Notes under the pieces: model-generated
Database searches by the model: none
What the model saw: the letters and a program-made list of their open reading frames with translations, nothing else
Told to the model about the DNA's origin: nothing
Part shown: piece after piece, positions 1 through 12,569 of the stretch
How the letters are laid out: each line of letters starts with the position of its first letter
Position numbering within the stretch: position 1 is the stretch's first letter
Assembly (NCBI GenBank): GCA_934045905.1
Contig: OW203769.1
Location: 17,887,705 to 17,951,704 of the forward strand
Reading direction: 5' to 3'
Source: Leuctra nigra
Taxonomy: Eukaryota; Arthropoda; Insecta; Plecoptera; Leuctridae
DNA length: 64,000 nucleotides
Translations under genes and position numbers: made by a program

Positions 1-60
1 GACAAGCCAGCTGACCCTCAAATAACTCTGATTTGAATGTTGGCGGGGGAAGGAAGGATG
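1..60. repeat. Dispersed repeat fragment shared with 14690-14750
   Basis: The segment AACTCTGATTTGAATGTTGG followed by GAAGGAAGGATGTGA recurs at about 14695-14750 in the same orientation. The two copies lie outside opposite ends of the hAT element at 1452-14333. The family is not recognised. Confidence 0.6.
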
Positions 61-327
61 TGATGAAAGGAATATTAATTATTAAATCACTGCCATCTCA
101 TAGTTTATTACAGTAAATGGATTATTATCATAGACAAAATATCATTTGGTAGGTAGGTATGTGGAGAGAAAAACAAATGTGTACAAAATGGCATGTTGCT
201 AAAGTTGTAAATTTACGAATTTCGCATGATGGTGCGATGCACTAATGCATCAATGGCAATGCACCTATGGCTTAGTATTAAGTTGCTGATGATTTTTTTT
301 GCATAACTAGAAGATATGGCGCCATTT

Positions 328-834
328 TTATTTCTTCTTCTTGCCTGCGTCACCGCCGGCGCCGCCGCTGCTACCTTTCACCGATCCAATCGGTAGCGAT
401 CTCCTTCTTGCCACGCCATCCCTGCTGTCTGCACTGCTCCTGCTGCTGCTTGACCTCCTCCTCCTTTTCGCCTGACCCTTCGCCTTCCTGCCCTTGCTCC
501 GACCTTGCTTGCGATCTCGCCTGCTGCTGCTCCTCCTCCTTTTCGTCTGACCCTTCGACTTCCTGCTCATGCTCCGCCCTCGCTTCTTCACAACCTTCTT
601 GCCCTTGCTCCGACCCCGCTTGCTCTCTCGCCTGCTGCTGCTGCTGGGCCTTCTCCTTTTCGCCTGACCGATCGGCGTCCTGCTCTTGCTCTGCCCTCCC
701 TTTTTCACAACCTTCTTGCCCTTGCTCCAACCGCGCTTGCTCTCTCGCCTGCTGCTGCTCCTCCTCCTTTTCGTCTGACCGTTCAGCTTCCTGCTCTTGC
801 TCTGCTCTTGCTTCCTTACACTTTTAAGTGCCAT
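328..834 (-). CDS. Arg/Ser/Lys-rich basic protein (SR-like or sperm-protein-like), hypothetical
   Basis: An open frame of 168 codons starts at ATG 834 and stops with TAA at 328-330. The product is almost entirely Arg, Lys, Ser, Gly and Gln, with runs such as KRRRSSSRR repeated about four times. The DNA shows the same internal repetition (units of about 120-130 nt beginning near GCTTGCTCTCTCGCCTG). It ends in GGAGGDAGKKKK. Such composition fits an RS domain, a protamine-like sperm nuclear protein or a nucleolar basic tail; no folded domain is visible. The high GC content and codon-level conservation of the repeats, unlike the AT-rich flanks, favour real coding sequence. It may be the last exon of a longer gene, because the ATG context is weak and an acceptor-like AG lies just downstream. 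The function is unknown. Confidence 0.5.
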   Translation of the reverse strand: MALKSVRKQEQSKSRKLNGQTKRRRSSSRRESKRGWSKGKKVVKKGGQSKSRTPIGQAKRRRPSSSSRRESKRGRSKGKKVVKKRGRSMSRKSKGQTKRRRSSSRRDRKQGRSKGRKAKGQAKRRRRSSSSRSSADSRDGVARRRSLPIGSVKGSSGGAGGDAGKKKK

Positions 835-1029
835 AATACAGGTAATTTTGATAAGGTATGTACTAGAATTTTGAGATCAAGTCATCTAGTGGGACGTTTT
901 GAGTTGTTTACATTGTCATGGAGATAAACAATCACTTGGTTCAATAATAGAACACTTTTGAAATCACCGCCGTTTCCAAGCGGCCGTGACTCCATGGTCT
1001 CATAGTGCAGAATTTAGTAGAACGGTTGT

Positions 1030-1053
1030 TGCCCCCCCCCCCCCCCCCCCCCA
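1030..1053. repeat. Poly-C tract
   Basis: A run of more than 20 consecutive C residues. Apart from it, 850-1451 holds no convincing gene. Confidence 0.9.
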
Positions 1054-1443
1054 TGAATGGTCTGTTCGTTCGCTCTGCACTGGCTACACTTGAACTGTTC
1101 GACCGACAAAAATTGTGAGTGGTGTATAAACTTTCCACACTCGGCATAGGGCGAGTGTCGGCCAGTGTAATTCGGGTGTCACTATAGTGTAGAGCGAACG
1201 TCGACAGACAGCTACCAGAGAACGAAGTGACTGTCGAGAATGCTGTGTGAATGACAAACAGCCCGCTAATCTTCCTAACTTGCTTTTTCCCACAAAATGC
1301 GGAGGAATTGGCACCACTCCTCTAAGTTGTCAGCACTGACGGCGTTTCTTCCACAGGCTAGAGTGAAGGCGAATAACGTTATTTTAGCTAAAATGAGTAT
1401 TACAGTCTTCATTTAATGTGTAGGACTAGGAAGTCGAATTGAC

Positions 1444-1451
1444 CTTTCTTG
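1444..1451. other. Left target-site duplication of the hAT element (CTTTCTTG)
   Basis: Identical to the 8 bp at 14334-14341. Confidence 0.9.
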
Positions 1452-1861
1452 CAGTGGCGTGCCGAACCTCTACAAATTTTGGGGCATTTTGTTTTGGGTG
1501 GACCACCCACCCCGCCCAGGCACTAGGGTAAATAGGGAAAAGGGGCTGGGAAGGTAGTAAATATTCAATGAAAATGGTCAAGTCACCCAAAATACGATAT
1601 CGTAAGGAAAAGGTGCTGTTCAGGGCATCAATGGGGGGTCTGGGGGGAGGGCCCCCCAGCAACACGCGGGTTCGGGCCGCGCAGGCCCGGGAAAATTTTG
1701 AATTCAAGAATGAAATAGAGCCATTTCTATGCGTTTTGGACTTCAAATTTCAGCGATTTTGATCACCTAAAATTGCTAGTTCACGAGTGGAAATTTAGTT
1801 TCAAAGTATTGGTTTCCATATTGTATCACCAAAGTTTGCATTATGGACGGATATTGACAAT

Positions 1862-2230
1862 AAAATTGCCCCGCAGTGATAGTTTTGAAATTCAGCCCTC
1901 TCAGACAGACTTAAAATGATGTTGGGTCATAATTATTGAAAAGTGAAAAATAGTTAATTTTGTTAAAAATTATTACATTGAAAAATGCCGCGCAGCGATT
2001 TTTTAAATTGCAGCTCTCTTTGGCAAGTTCAAAATGATTTTGGTGGCGTACTTATTCATTAAAAACGTCATTGTCTATTTTATTTAAACACTGCCCACAG
2101 GAAAATGCCGCACAGCAAATGATTTGAAATTTCAGCTTTGTTTGGCAAGTTCAAAATGATTTTGGGGCATACTAATTGAGTAATTGATGAGAAACGTGAA
2201 TTATCCATTTTGTATCGAGAAAATCCAATA
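1862..2230. repeat. ~120-bp tandem repeat, about three units
   Basis: The core TGCC(C/G)CG/CACAG followed by a GCAAGTTCAAAATGATTTTG block recurs with GCC at 1868, 1987 and 2107 (spacing 119 and 120). It lies in the 3' non-coding part of the hAT element. From 2230 to 3016 I see only AT-rich non-coding sequence. Confidence 0.7.
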
Positions 2231-3016
2231 CACATTTCTATTTATTCATTTTTATTTAGTTAAATCATGAAATTATTGAATAAAAGATGAAATGTCAGTA
2301 ATTGAAATTTGTGTCAAATTAACAATTAAATGAAATACAATAATACTTATTGCACAAGCAGGTTATCAGAAAGGATTACCAGTTATTATTCTGCATGGAG
2401 GAAAGGAAAGTGTTAGATACAATTACTTATTAATTTGCAGCAACTGAGCAGAGTTTGTAATATTTTATTATATAATTTGAATATTTATTGAGCTTGAATA
2501 TCTATTTGCGATAAATTAGTGTGTTATTATAATATTATTATAAAAATTCATTGCGGTAACTGGTAAGTATTCTAAAGACTCATAAACACTATATTTTTTG
2601 TACATTATTATGTATAATTGTAAATATTATTGTAATTAAAGGTAGGTATAACATAATCATATAAGAGTAACATTCCAAAATATACTCTATACCTTTCAGG
2701 CGCATAGAAATAACTTTCATCGTGTGAGCGAAATTTCGACACTAAGAGGGAAAAGCCCGCCCCCCAGTTCTAGCCCCGCATGGCGATTTTTACAATTTAA
2801 AACATTTAAAAGTGGTTGGCTCTAAAATGTACCTACTAAGTACTAATTAAATCAAAGAACAATGTAATTGTTGTTCCCCAGAGTTAGTTTTTGTTTTCCG
2901 AATTTAAACAATGTAATAGTGATTCTGGGACGCTTCACGCTAAACTTCAAATTTTGTGTTCCAGATTGCTCAGGTTCTTCCTACGAGCCTACATGCTACT
3001 CTTTATTCCGTTAAAT

Positions 3017-3155
3017 TTACTTAAACATTAACATTTTTGTCAGTAAATTTGATGAGGCAGCATATTTGTCAATGGCATCCGAAAGATTAACTTCAATGTC
3101 ATTTTCACACGACAGTATCATCAGACTTTCAAGCCTTCCTTCTTGCATGGTCGAT
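3017..3155 (-). CDS. hAT transposase exon 4 (end of the hATC dimerisation domain)
   Basis: The main exon runs out at CTGAG followed by GTGAGT. On the minus strand an acceptor TTTGGTATTGCAG ends at 3156. Joining gives an uninterrupted 45-residue tail, RSTMQEGRLESLMILS..., ending with TAA at 3017-3019. It continues the conserved SAERSFSKLKLIKTRL motif exactly as in ZMYM1-like hAT proteins. The intron (3156-3235) is 80 nt, phase 2. This exon is easily missed because the unspliced frame stops at TGA 3232-3234. Confidence 0.85.
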
Positions 3156-3235
3156 CTGCAATACCAAACATATTAAATGTAATTATCATTTATCTTTATA
3201 TTTTGTAAATAAATCATTCTGTCGTCAAAACTCAC

Positions 3236-5513
3236 CTCAGCCGTGTCTTAATTAACTTCAATTTCGAGAATGATCTCTCGGCTGACGCAGAAGATGGAGG
3301 GATGGTACTCACAGCTTTGTATACCATGTACAAGTTTGGAAATGCATTTCCAAGACTGTAAGAACTTAATACTCTCAACACATTGGCCACAGTAGTGGTG
3401 ATGACGATGTCCTTGTCCTGCAAATATCCAGATTCATTCTCCGAATCGTTTGAATCATTCTCAGCCTCATCAGTCAAGTCGTCATTGTCTCCTGATGATT
3501 GACGTGGGTTTGATTTTGAAGATGTTGCTTGAAGTGAATCTGATAGTTTTTTATACGATACTCTAAAGAACGCGTACTCACGTTGTAATGATTCACTATC
3601 GACGCCGGGAATCCACTTAGCAATTGCATCAAAATCTTCGCTTACTACAACTGTGTTCTTGCTGAGTAGCCTGGAGGGAGACAGAATCGCAATGCTTTTC
3701 ATTATTTCACGGGATTGTGAAAAACGAGAATCAATCGCTGATAAACTGGTATCAATTACTTGATAGAACACCATATACTTATAGCGATCTTTAGCCGCTG
3801 CTGGGGTTTCATCCCTCGACGTTTCACCGGGCATAACCTTCTTTCTACGCACCCTTGTTTCTTGTAGTGCAGTTTCGCAATCATCAAATTGGTGATCCTT
3901 AGCGAATTTGCTGGCTTCTTCGTAAATCTCTTCAAACGTTTCTTCGGATCTCATAGCTTGCAGAGCTGTAACTGTGCTGTCTACCAGGTCAATGGCTTTT
4001 ACGAAATCTAAGTCAGGACATTGAAGATACTTTGATAGTGGTGTAGTAACGTTAAATAGTCTCTTCGTCAATGTCAATGCCAAGACAAACTTGAATGATG
4101 TCATTACCTTGAGCTTATCAGCTGCTGTGGCTGATGTCTCAGCATCATTGTCCTGTGAGAGTGTCTCCAAGGAGTCCAGTATTGCCTCGTATGTCCTCAT
4201 AATGGCGTCGATGCTGCGATCATGTGATGTCCAGCGGGTGGTTGACATCGCCTTCATGCGTCGAAGTCTCTGTCCTGGATATATTTCCTTTTGCTTCTTG
4301 ACGTACACTGCCGTCCTTTTTCGAAAGCTCATAAATGTGACAATAGTCTGCACATGGCCAAAGAAATTACGAATGTCTTCATTTTTACTTACAGCATCAA
4401 CAATGACTAGATTCACTATGTGGGCAAAACACCACACATATACAGCACGGGGGTTAATGTTTTGAATGTGTGTTCTTAAACCTGAATATTCCCCTTGCAT
4501 GTTGGCTGCACCGTCATACGCCTGAGCACATAGATTGTTTTCCCAGTCAAGTTTGTGTTTTTCACAAAGGGACTGAAACAACTCAAACATGCCTCGTCCT
4601 GTGGCATCTTCAGCAACGCCAAGAGCTACCAGGCGTTCGTGTATATCACCATTGGTATCGCAGTAGCGAACCACCAGAGAAAACTGATCGAGCTTAGCCA
4701 CATCTGTAGTTGTGTCGATGATGACCGCAAATAGACCAGCTTTACAAATATCGAGGAGAATCTTTTCACGAACGTGACAACAAAGCGCATCAATCATCGC
4801 ATTCTGACTTTTGTTCGATAAAAATGTAACGCGAGTAGTCTTGCTGGAAGACTCGATGTTCTGAAGGTGCCTATTCAGGTATGGATGATGTTTACTCATT
4901 GCTCTCACCCAGTCTAAAAATCTACCTCTATTTTTCAACGAATCGTGTTTTTCATTATGGCCTCTAAAAGCGTCGTTGTGTCTGGCCAAATTAAGAACAA
5001 TTTCCATTAACGCTCTCACAACTTCCCGATTCTCGGCGACTTTTGTATTATGTGCGCTTAAGACGGCATGATCTATACGACACGCCGAATTAAATAGGCA
5101 TTTCGCAATTTCCGAATGCAAATGCTCATCGCTAAGCTCGTGTTCTCTAAGGCGAGCATGTACATGTTTCCAGTTATTAAACCCTTTAACTAAGGGCAAT
5201 CGCTGAACAATAGGTGTTCCATGTAGTATACATGTAAGACAATACACTTTATCTTTAGATTTTGAATACGACAACCAGTCCCTAAATGCCACTTTGCTCG
5301 TGTTGCTACCACTAACAACCTTTTTAAAGTATAGAGCGTCTGTGAATGATCGTTTGCTATTTTGCACCAAAGTTTGAGGGAAGTGGCCTCCAGGCATTTC
5401 ATGGGCCTTAGGCTGAGAAGGCCCCACGTCCGATATCTTCTTTATTATCTCCACGGACAACGATTGTCCAGCAAAAAATGCTGGGTCCTTGTACTTTTCT
5501 TCGTTTAGGTCAT
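3236..5513 (-). CDS. hAT-family transposase, main exon 3 (ZMYM1/DUF4371-like)
   Basis: This exon encodes about 759 residues of a DNA-cutting transposase that would bind the hAT ends and move the element. In order it shows a TTF-type zinc finger (RDWLSYSKSKDKVYCLTC through H..H, about residues 80-140), then a DUF4371/RNase H-like core. The core has a likely first acidic residue in VIIDTTTD (about 271), a second in AYDGAANM (about 338) and the hAT CxxH motif CFAH (366-369). The hATC motif ASAERSFSKLKLIKTRL is at the end and contains the probable catalytic Glu region. The exon starts at acceptor TTTTCCTCAG before ATGACC, not at the upstream TTG. Phase 1 in, phase 2 out. No stop or frameshift is seen. 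It could alternatively be a domesticated ZMYM-like gene, but the flanking TIRs and 8-bp duplication argue for a transposon. Confidence 0.9.
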
Positions 5514-5918
5514 CTGAGGAAAACAATTAAACTACTATTTTTATACCATTATGTAACATCCTCGCATACACCCCACTAGAAAAAAAATGTGTGGGCTCAA
5601 TACTGTTCACATCACAAAACAAAAGATGTGATTGTGAAATGTGCAATGAAATGAACTGTGAATGTAAGAACTTCATTTAAAGTATTATTACGTTTTGATT
5701 GGTTTTAAGTGTTACTCCCCTCTCGAGTAAAAACTCATTTCGAATAATTTGTGGTTTTACTCTTCCGATAGTCCAAGCAGTAGTAGGCATACTTGGATCT
5801 GTTAAATTACATTGTAAATTACGTTGCATGTGCTTTACATAAGAGCAAAGCATTATGATGTAAAATGTTCATGTTTCCGTAGGCGTAAACTTTTTAAATA
5901 AAACAAAATTCTGTTTAC

Positions 5919-6191
5919 CTGAGATACTTTGCGTAAGGTTTTGAGCGGGTGTACTTGAACCAGGCTGCGGAGTCGCCTCATCTAAGATACCAATCTCCTC
6001 ATCACTCATTGTTAGACGAGTGTTCTCATCTGGGGTGACAGTGTCAGCAACAATATTTGATTTTGGGTTGACTGTCTCGTTAGCAATTATTGCTTCTGGA
6101 TTTTGCAATAATGTTTCCTCGTCAATTTCAGCAGCAGTAGTAATGGTTGCAGGCTTTTGACTCACACTACTCCCTCTGTTTGGTAACTCAT
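5919..6191 (-). CDS. hAT transposase exon 2 (acidic linker)
   Basis: 273 nt between acceptor AACCCCATAG (ending 6192) and donor CTCAG|GTAAAC (GT at 5918-5917). It encodes a Glu/Asp/Thr-rich, probably disordered linker that contains SQKPATITTAAEIDEE. Both boundaries are phase 1 and match the adjoining exons (SIS|DDLNEE). The intron to exon 3 is 405 nt (5514-5918). Confidence 0.75.
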
Positions 6192-6377
6192 CTATGGGGT
6201 TAAATAAAAACTACGTTTGACACATTCGTCAATAATTACGTGTATTGTCGATCTAATGTATAGGTATGATCAAAAACTTCCAGGGATTAACAGGGCTGTT
6301 AATAAGAAAAAAATATTTGTAAAGAATTATGACGTATGGATAACACGGCACAAAGACATTTGCGTAACTTCACATTT

Positions 6378-6396
6378 CGCCCCCCCCCCCCCCCCC
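6378..6396. repeat. Poly-C tract in hAT intron 1
   Basis: About 17 consecutive C residues after TTCG. A second run of similar length lies at 7475-7491. Confidence 0.9.
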
Positions 6397-6797
6397 CGCA
6401 GGATAATTTTAGGCCCCTACTTTTTTAATTAATATACTGTAATGATCTTTAAAAATATATGTATCTTTTGTTTTCATTCTTAAAACATATCACTTTTCAC
6501 AACATTTTTCAATTAATTGTTAATCCAAATGCGTTTTGTGGATTTACGTAGTAAAGGTAGGTAATAATAGAAGGTAAAATAATAACCACGAACGGCCTAT
6601 TCAGGTTTGAAAAAAGGCCTCTACAAGAATACTCGGCTGTGGGTCGCGTATGTATTCTTGTTCCTGTTGTGTTCTTGTTGGAGAGGTATCGAAATTTTTT
6701 GAATTTTGTACAAAATTGAGTGCATTTCAACGTGATTTACAGTTTACACACAAAATTTTGGTCAATTTGATTATCTAAATTCGATATTTTAACTTTT

Positions 6798-7442
6798 TGA
6801 GCGAGCGTAGCGAGCGTCTCCTTTCACTCATTTGGCACGGACCTCTGTTTTTTTGTTTTTTTTTCTGTCCGGGGCCGGTATACATGTCACACCGTTTCTC
6901 CGATTGGGCTAAAGAAATTTTGCACACATGTAGGGACCATTCCTGGTGTTTGCAGACCCAATGTTTGTTTAAATCATCTGATTAGTTCAAAAATCAAAAT
7001 GGCCTGTAGCTCACACCGTTTGACTTATCAACTCGAAATTTTTCACACTTTTTGAGACCGTCGTATAGTTTTATGGTTATAAATTTTATGTAATCCGTTG
7101 ATTGGTTGAAATTAAAATTAATTTCTCCTGATAAGGGGAAAATCAAAATGGTCAGATAAACTTCAAATTTGGCATGGTCATTAATAATACATAATAAACT
7201 TATTTTACACGTTTTCAACCCAACCAGAAGAATGTATGTACTTATAGACGTTTTAATATTTTTGAAAGAGCTGTCATGTGTGAATGTATCGAAATGGGAA
7301 ACCACGGCCACTGTAGTTGTATTTCTTCATCAGGGTTCATATATGACTATTCTTAGTTTCAATGAAATTACGAAATTCCGGTTCGTGTATTTGCACGTTT
7401 TCGTGCTCGCTCATCAACGCGTTACACTGAGCGTTTTCCTAG
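6798..7442 (+). mobile_element. Helentron-like non-autonomous element, copy A
   Basis: It begins at GAGCGAGCGTAGCGAGCGTC (6799-6818). It ends with the subterminal block GCTCGCTCATCAACGCG, a TGAGCG arm and TTTTCCTAG before T. The 5' GAGCGAGC and 3' GCTCGCTC are inverted repeats. CGCTCA/TGAGCG forms a terminal hairpin just before CTAG. No coding capacity. It lies in intron 1 of the hAT transposase. Confidence 0.7.
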
Positions 7443-7735
7443 TATGATACTCGTTCGATCCAAATTCCTCTCTTCCCCCCCCCCCCCCCCCAGACCAGGC
7501 CACCGCACCTGCGAGGGATGTGGCATCGAAGTTACGCCAGTGTATAAAATAACAATGATAGATACCTACGTTTTTCAGATTAAATAGATTTTAATTTTTC
7601 TCAATGCAAGTAGAGGAATGAAAAATTGGTATTACATTCTTATAGGCCATTGATGTTTGTCATCAAAATTACATCAATTTCCATTATATTAATAATTTTA
7701 TAATTAGTAGGTATACGTATACTTTATTTACTCAC

Positions 7736-7943
7736 TGCAACTGAAAGCGGGTTCCACTTCCACGCACCTCTTCTTAAAAAATGCACTAAATTTCGACGCT
7801 TGTAATTGCGAAGGAATTAGAGGAACGCCCTTTTTCATCTTGCATCCAGCTTTGTGACGATTCCAGTTAGCAATATTGAGACCACTCCTATATCTGCCAC
7901 AATGTTCACATTGTTCATCTTTATTTGCCACTTTAGAATACAT
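7736..7943 (-). CDS. hAT transposase exon 1 (N-terminal zinc finger)
   Basis: ATG at 7943-7941 begins MYSKVANKDEQCEHCGRYR, followed by NIANWNRHKAGC. This is a C-x2-C...H...C finger typical of the N-terminus of ZMYM-type transposases. The exon ends at TTGCA|GTGAGT in phase 1, matching exon 2. The four exons total 2898 nt, exactly 966 codons including the stop. A different upstream start is unlikely, since only 5 bp separate the ATG from the end of a TIR element inserted at 7949. Intron 1 (6192-7735) hosts a Helentron-like element. Confidence 0.75.
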
Positions 7944-7948
7944 TGTCT

Positions 7949-10900
7949 CCCTACAAACACTGGGCGGCCCGGGCTTCTGCCCATCTAGCGCCCAAGTGGG
8001 ACGTCCCGGGCGGGAACTACTAGGGCATGCCCTGGGCCTGCCCAACGGAGCCCAACCGATCCGTTTTATCTGGCTGTAAAATTTCTAGGAATGTCCCGTC
8101 TTGGTCCCGCCCGGGAATGGCTAGGGACGGCCCGCTCGGGCGCTACGACTGTTTGAATTTGAGCTGCTCTAATGACTTATTTTTTTCATATTTATAACTT
8201 CATTTCTATAATAATTACATCTACATTTCACATGGATATATTGATTTAAGAATAAATATGTTTACAATTCCAAAGCAAAGTATTCATACCATTTTAAACG
8301 TTATTAGTAAAGTTTCTTTTATGAACTCGGCAGTCGGCCATCTTCGTGAATCAACTTGTTTCCGTTCTCCCTTCTTCATTTCAAACGCGGCGTTTGACGT
8401 TTGTTGATATTTTACTGAGTGTAAAATATGCAAAGTAAAATTTCCAACTAGGAAGGACCTTAGGTATTTATAAAATAAATAAAGTAGGTAAACAGTTTGC
8501 TTGGCGTGGTAGTCTATACATATCAGTGGTAGTAGTCAGTAGGAACATTACCTGTAGGTAGGTACCTAGTACGTACCTCCGCCTATTTTGGGAATATTTT
8601 CACCTCTACATTAACCAATAACCATCCCACATACCTACCAAGGCACCTACTGCAGTTTTAATAATGTTACTTGTTAAAGGTGAATCTACTCTGGAAGAAA
8701 ATAGGCTATAAAGATATTGAACTCCAGAAACAAAGCGCATATTCGTCCTGCGAGCGAACCAAGCTGTATCGTCAAACCGAGCCGAAACATTAAGAACCGA
8801 ACCGAGCAGAGTGGTAAATATTTTCATTATATTTAATTATTTAACTTTATGAAGGATTTTAGATATATACAGCAATTATTTTTGTTTATGTAGGTACCTT
8901 ACAAGGCCAATAACAAACATTTTTGTTGTGATCCGAAAGTAAAAATTATGTTGCATGGAAATTACATTCTTGTCGGAGGTAGTAGATACATACATTGAAT
9001 GGTGGTCCCGCTTCATTCAAATACGTAGTAAAATTTTTGGGATTGAATGTTGTCATCCAAAAAAATAAACCGCACCTTTTGAATTTCCTCTAACGCGCCG
9101 GTGGTAAGAGAGCAGCCATTCCATGCGAATGCAGACATATGCCACATAATACATATGACTGCTGAATTATTAAATGTAAATAAATCAGCATGTTTTTATA
9201 TTATATTCATGGTATTTTCTTGCTGATTCCAAATATGTAATCAGTTTTGTGCTAAGTTTGAATAGTTATTTTGTTATCAGTAAAATTGTGGGACCTCATT
9301 TAAATTTAAATTTTGTGTCGAACCATGTAAATTACATAAAAAATTTAGAAGGCTGCACAATGATCCTAACTATTTTTATTTTGATGAATAAGATGCTGAA
9401 CATAGCATCTTACACCCGTACACCCGTAACACGGAATGGCTGAGAGGAAATTAATTTGAGTTGCTAACTTTCACCTTACTTTTTGTAGGTTCTACAGATT
9501 CACCGTGAACTTGCCCTGCTCTTATTCTAGAGTCGATTTAATTGCCTACCTACTTCAATTAAAAAGTAAATTTACTTCTTGGCAAATTAGCGAGAATTCT
9601 GAAGATGCACAGGACTTGGGACTTCATCGAGTTAATGGATTAAATGTTACCTACCCTACAGATGTAATGATTCAGAACTCTCTGATGGTAAGCCACATTT
9701 TAGTATTTTATATGTGTAGTATTTCCTCTAACCTTACCTATAAATCACATTTATGCAATATAGAATGTTTCAAATTTTTATTGGGGTTTTAAATAAATAG
9801 TGTACCTAATGGTACTAATTTTACCTCAAGTGATTATTGTGGCAGGTCACACAACACAAAAGCGATTTTTGTATTATTCATTGCCAAGAAGTTTATCCTA
9901 TCAATTTACAAATTCTTCATTGAATCTATCCTATTTTTTTAGGGATCACTCTGTGCCAAAAATTCAATTTTTAAATTTTTTGTAAAGACTGTTATTTGCA
10001 GCTATCTGCTATTGCAGTTATTTACATAAATAGTTCTTGTGTAGTAGGTAGAAACTATTTGCTAGGCAGCCTCATGCTCAAAAGAAGTTGCATCCACATA
10101 GATTGCGGATGTCAGTCCTCGACACCACAAGACCGTGTGCTAATAATTTATGGATGGAATCCAGTATCTGGCCATTAAATCGGAAAATTCTTTTGAGCAT
10201 AGCATAATAATAGTGTTAAATATTGACAAAATTAGCAAGATCTTATGATAACAAGATCTTGTAAATGTTGGACTTTCATTGGTCTGACCGAATAAAAATT
10301 TACACAAAAAATAAAAAAACACTTCTAACAATACGCTGCATGATCTTGCTAAACTTTTCAAGATCTTGTATAAATCTTGTTTAGGTTAGAATCTGTACCT
10401 ACAATAATAAATAATTGCAAATATCTTGCGAACATTATTAGTACTGTACAAGGTACATTACCTAAATACTTTGCAATTTTATTTTTTCAGATGAAAGAAA
10501 TACGTATTCAATAGCATTCATTTTCTTGAAAAACTGAAGATGAAAAATTGTGCCAACATATCCGTGAGTGAAGTAAAATCCGAATTGTGTCTTGTCGATA
10601 AAGAGACAGCGTGCCAGACTCACTGCCAGGTAGTACCTACCTCAGAATGTTTTGATACTATGTGACGTGTGAAGGTTGAAGGACATTTAAATTATGCTTT
10701 TTAGAAACTGCACTGAGAATATAACAATATGAAAGTAATCAGTATGGTCTTTATCATAGATACACTGTTAATAATGCATAGAAAATTATTTGCGCATGAT
10801 GATAACTGCAGATGTTAGGTACAAATATTTTTAGTTTGTTTATTGTCGACATATTTTGCTGCATACATATTTAAAGTTTTGTTTGTTACTTAATTGTCAT

Positions 10901-12569
10901 GCAAATGAAGCTATACCTACCTACTACCAGATAACGTACCTACTTAATTTGCAATTTTAAGTGATGTGGTAGTATAGTCTTTTACAATAATATACGTTTA
11001 TATTATATGAAACTGTTTTTTTTTTAATTTTCGTGTGTTTTCCTGCTCTTTATTATTCCTAAAATTCAATTGCAGTGAATCTCCTATGTGTAGCATTTTA
11101 TTTTTTGTAATTTATCAAAACAATATAGTTAGTAAGTAGGGAATACGTGAAAAAATTATTATTGAAACGATTCAATCGTCCTGTAAGAGATTATCAAAAA
11201 ATAATTGCTAATTTCAAAATCCAACAACCGATTCATATATAACCAAAAATTATGGACTTTTTATCCTTCTTCATTTTTTTATGAATAAGGTACCTAGGTA
11301 ATACTTAAGTCTCGTGAAATTTTGTTCCAGTAAGTTTTTAAATATCAACGCAAATAATTACTGACATTTGTCACCCGCGAAATGTAAAAAATTAATTCAT
11401 GCAAATGAAATTCAATTATAATGGGACTTTTGGCGGAAAAAACGACGTATTACAAGAATCCACTTACACTAATGTGTTACCATTGTGGATCATCTGTCAA
11501 TTTTCTGTAAATTTTCATGTTAAAAGTAATCAAACTTTGTAAATTCATTCCTTGAAAACTATTCATCCCACAGCAAAAATAAAATCACATCTGTGTTCAG
11601 CAACATAATCAACTTTCATAAAATAATGGTCTATTATTCTGAAATCTGAATTTCACGAGACTTCCCCATTATGTGACAGTCAAGTTGAGGATTTCAAATG
11701 ATCCCAAAATATTTCCTCCAAATAAAAATGCGTTAAAAATAAAAACAGTAGGAGGTACCTTAGGTAATGTGTCAAGTCAGTGGAACAGCTTTCAAACAAT
11801 AGGGAAACATGGCGAGATAAAATAACTTCCAATAACCACTGATTAACTTTATAATATACCGGCTATTTTTTTTTATTAATATTTGACCATTTAAATGCAT
11901 TTCTAATGTGTTTGAGTAGGTAGGTACCTAGTAACTACCTACTGTTCTTCTAGTTGACATAACAAATTACAACTGTTGTGAAATATTCCGTGAACTGTGA
12001 ACTAATACATTGACCCTGGAAGGAAATACCTGGATTATTTTTTTCGTATGGCAACGCCCACTCTCCGAAATTGTGAAAAAATCTCGTTTCTCGTGTCACT
12101 CACGTTTGCAATTAATTATGTCTTAATAAAACGTATTTTTTCCAGGTACATTCGCATTCAAAATTAGTGCCTATATGCACGTGTCTGGATCAGAGGCACG
12201 TTTTATAGGTAGGTACTGCATTTTGAATGAGAGTGTACCTAGCAAGCTAGCACGTGACCGTTATGGAATGTGCGGAGGGGGAGGGGGCTACAGAGCGAGC
12301 AGCTGCTCCCGCGCGGGCCGCCCGGGCGGGGGCCAGGGCCGGCCTATGCCTCCCGCGCGGGCCGCCCGGGAGGGTCCAGGGACGGCCCATACCTCCCGCG
12401 CGGGCGTCATGGGACGGCCCATGGCGCCGCCCGGGCTTATTCCCAGTGGCAGGCCCCGGGAGTCTCACTCCATGCTAATCACCCATAAGACGGGAGGTCC
12501 CTGGGCAGGCCCGTACGCCCATCTGGGACGGCCTAGGACGCGCCAAGGGACCTCCCAGTGTTTGTAGGG
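7949..12569. mobile_element. CCC-ended TIR element I (GC-rich subterminal repeats)
   Basis: The left end CCCTACAAACACTGGG (7949) is repeated perfectly in inverted orientation at the right end (12569). The flanking dinucleotide is CT on both sides (7947-7948, 12570-12571). Within the first ~200 bp and the last ~285 bp, GC-rich palindromic words built on GGGACGGCCC and CCGCCCGGGC are repeated in both orientations. The AT-rich middle (about 8150-12285) has no recognisable gene, only many short GTAGGTACC-type tracts. The element separates the hAT transposase ATG from its upstream region. Confidence 0.75.
12286..12550. repeat. Right subterminal GC-rich repeat cluster of element I
   Basis: Words such as CGCGGGCCGCCCGGG and GGGACGGCCC recur several times here and are mirrored at 7961-8150. 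Apparent open frames in this block are composition artefacts. Confidence 0.7.

Noticed and set aside
408..927. Plus-strand frames rich in Cys, Ser, Ala and Pro
   Set aside because: Antisense shadows of the Arg/Ser-rich minus-strand ORF.
5869..6165. Taking the frame around hAT exon 2 as a separate 98-residue protein
   Set aside because: It has no ATG start, and both ends are splice sites in phase with the transposase exons.
12175..12567. Gly/Pro/Arg/Ala-rich frames on both strands
   Set aside because: GC-rich subterminal repeats of a TIR element; all frames are open because of composition.
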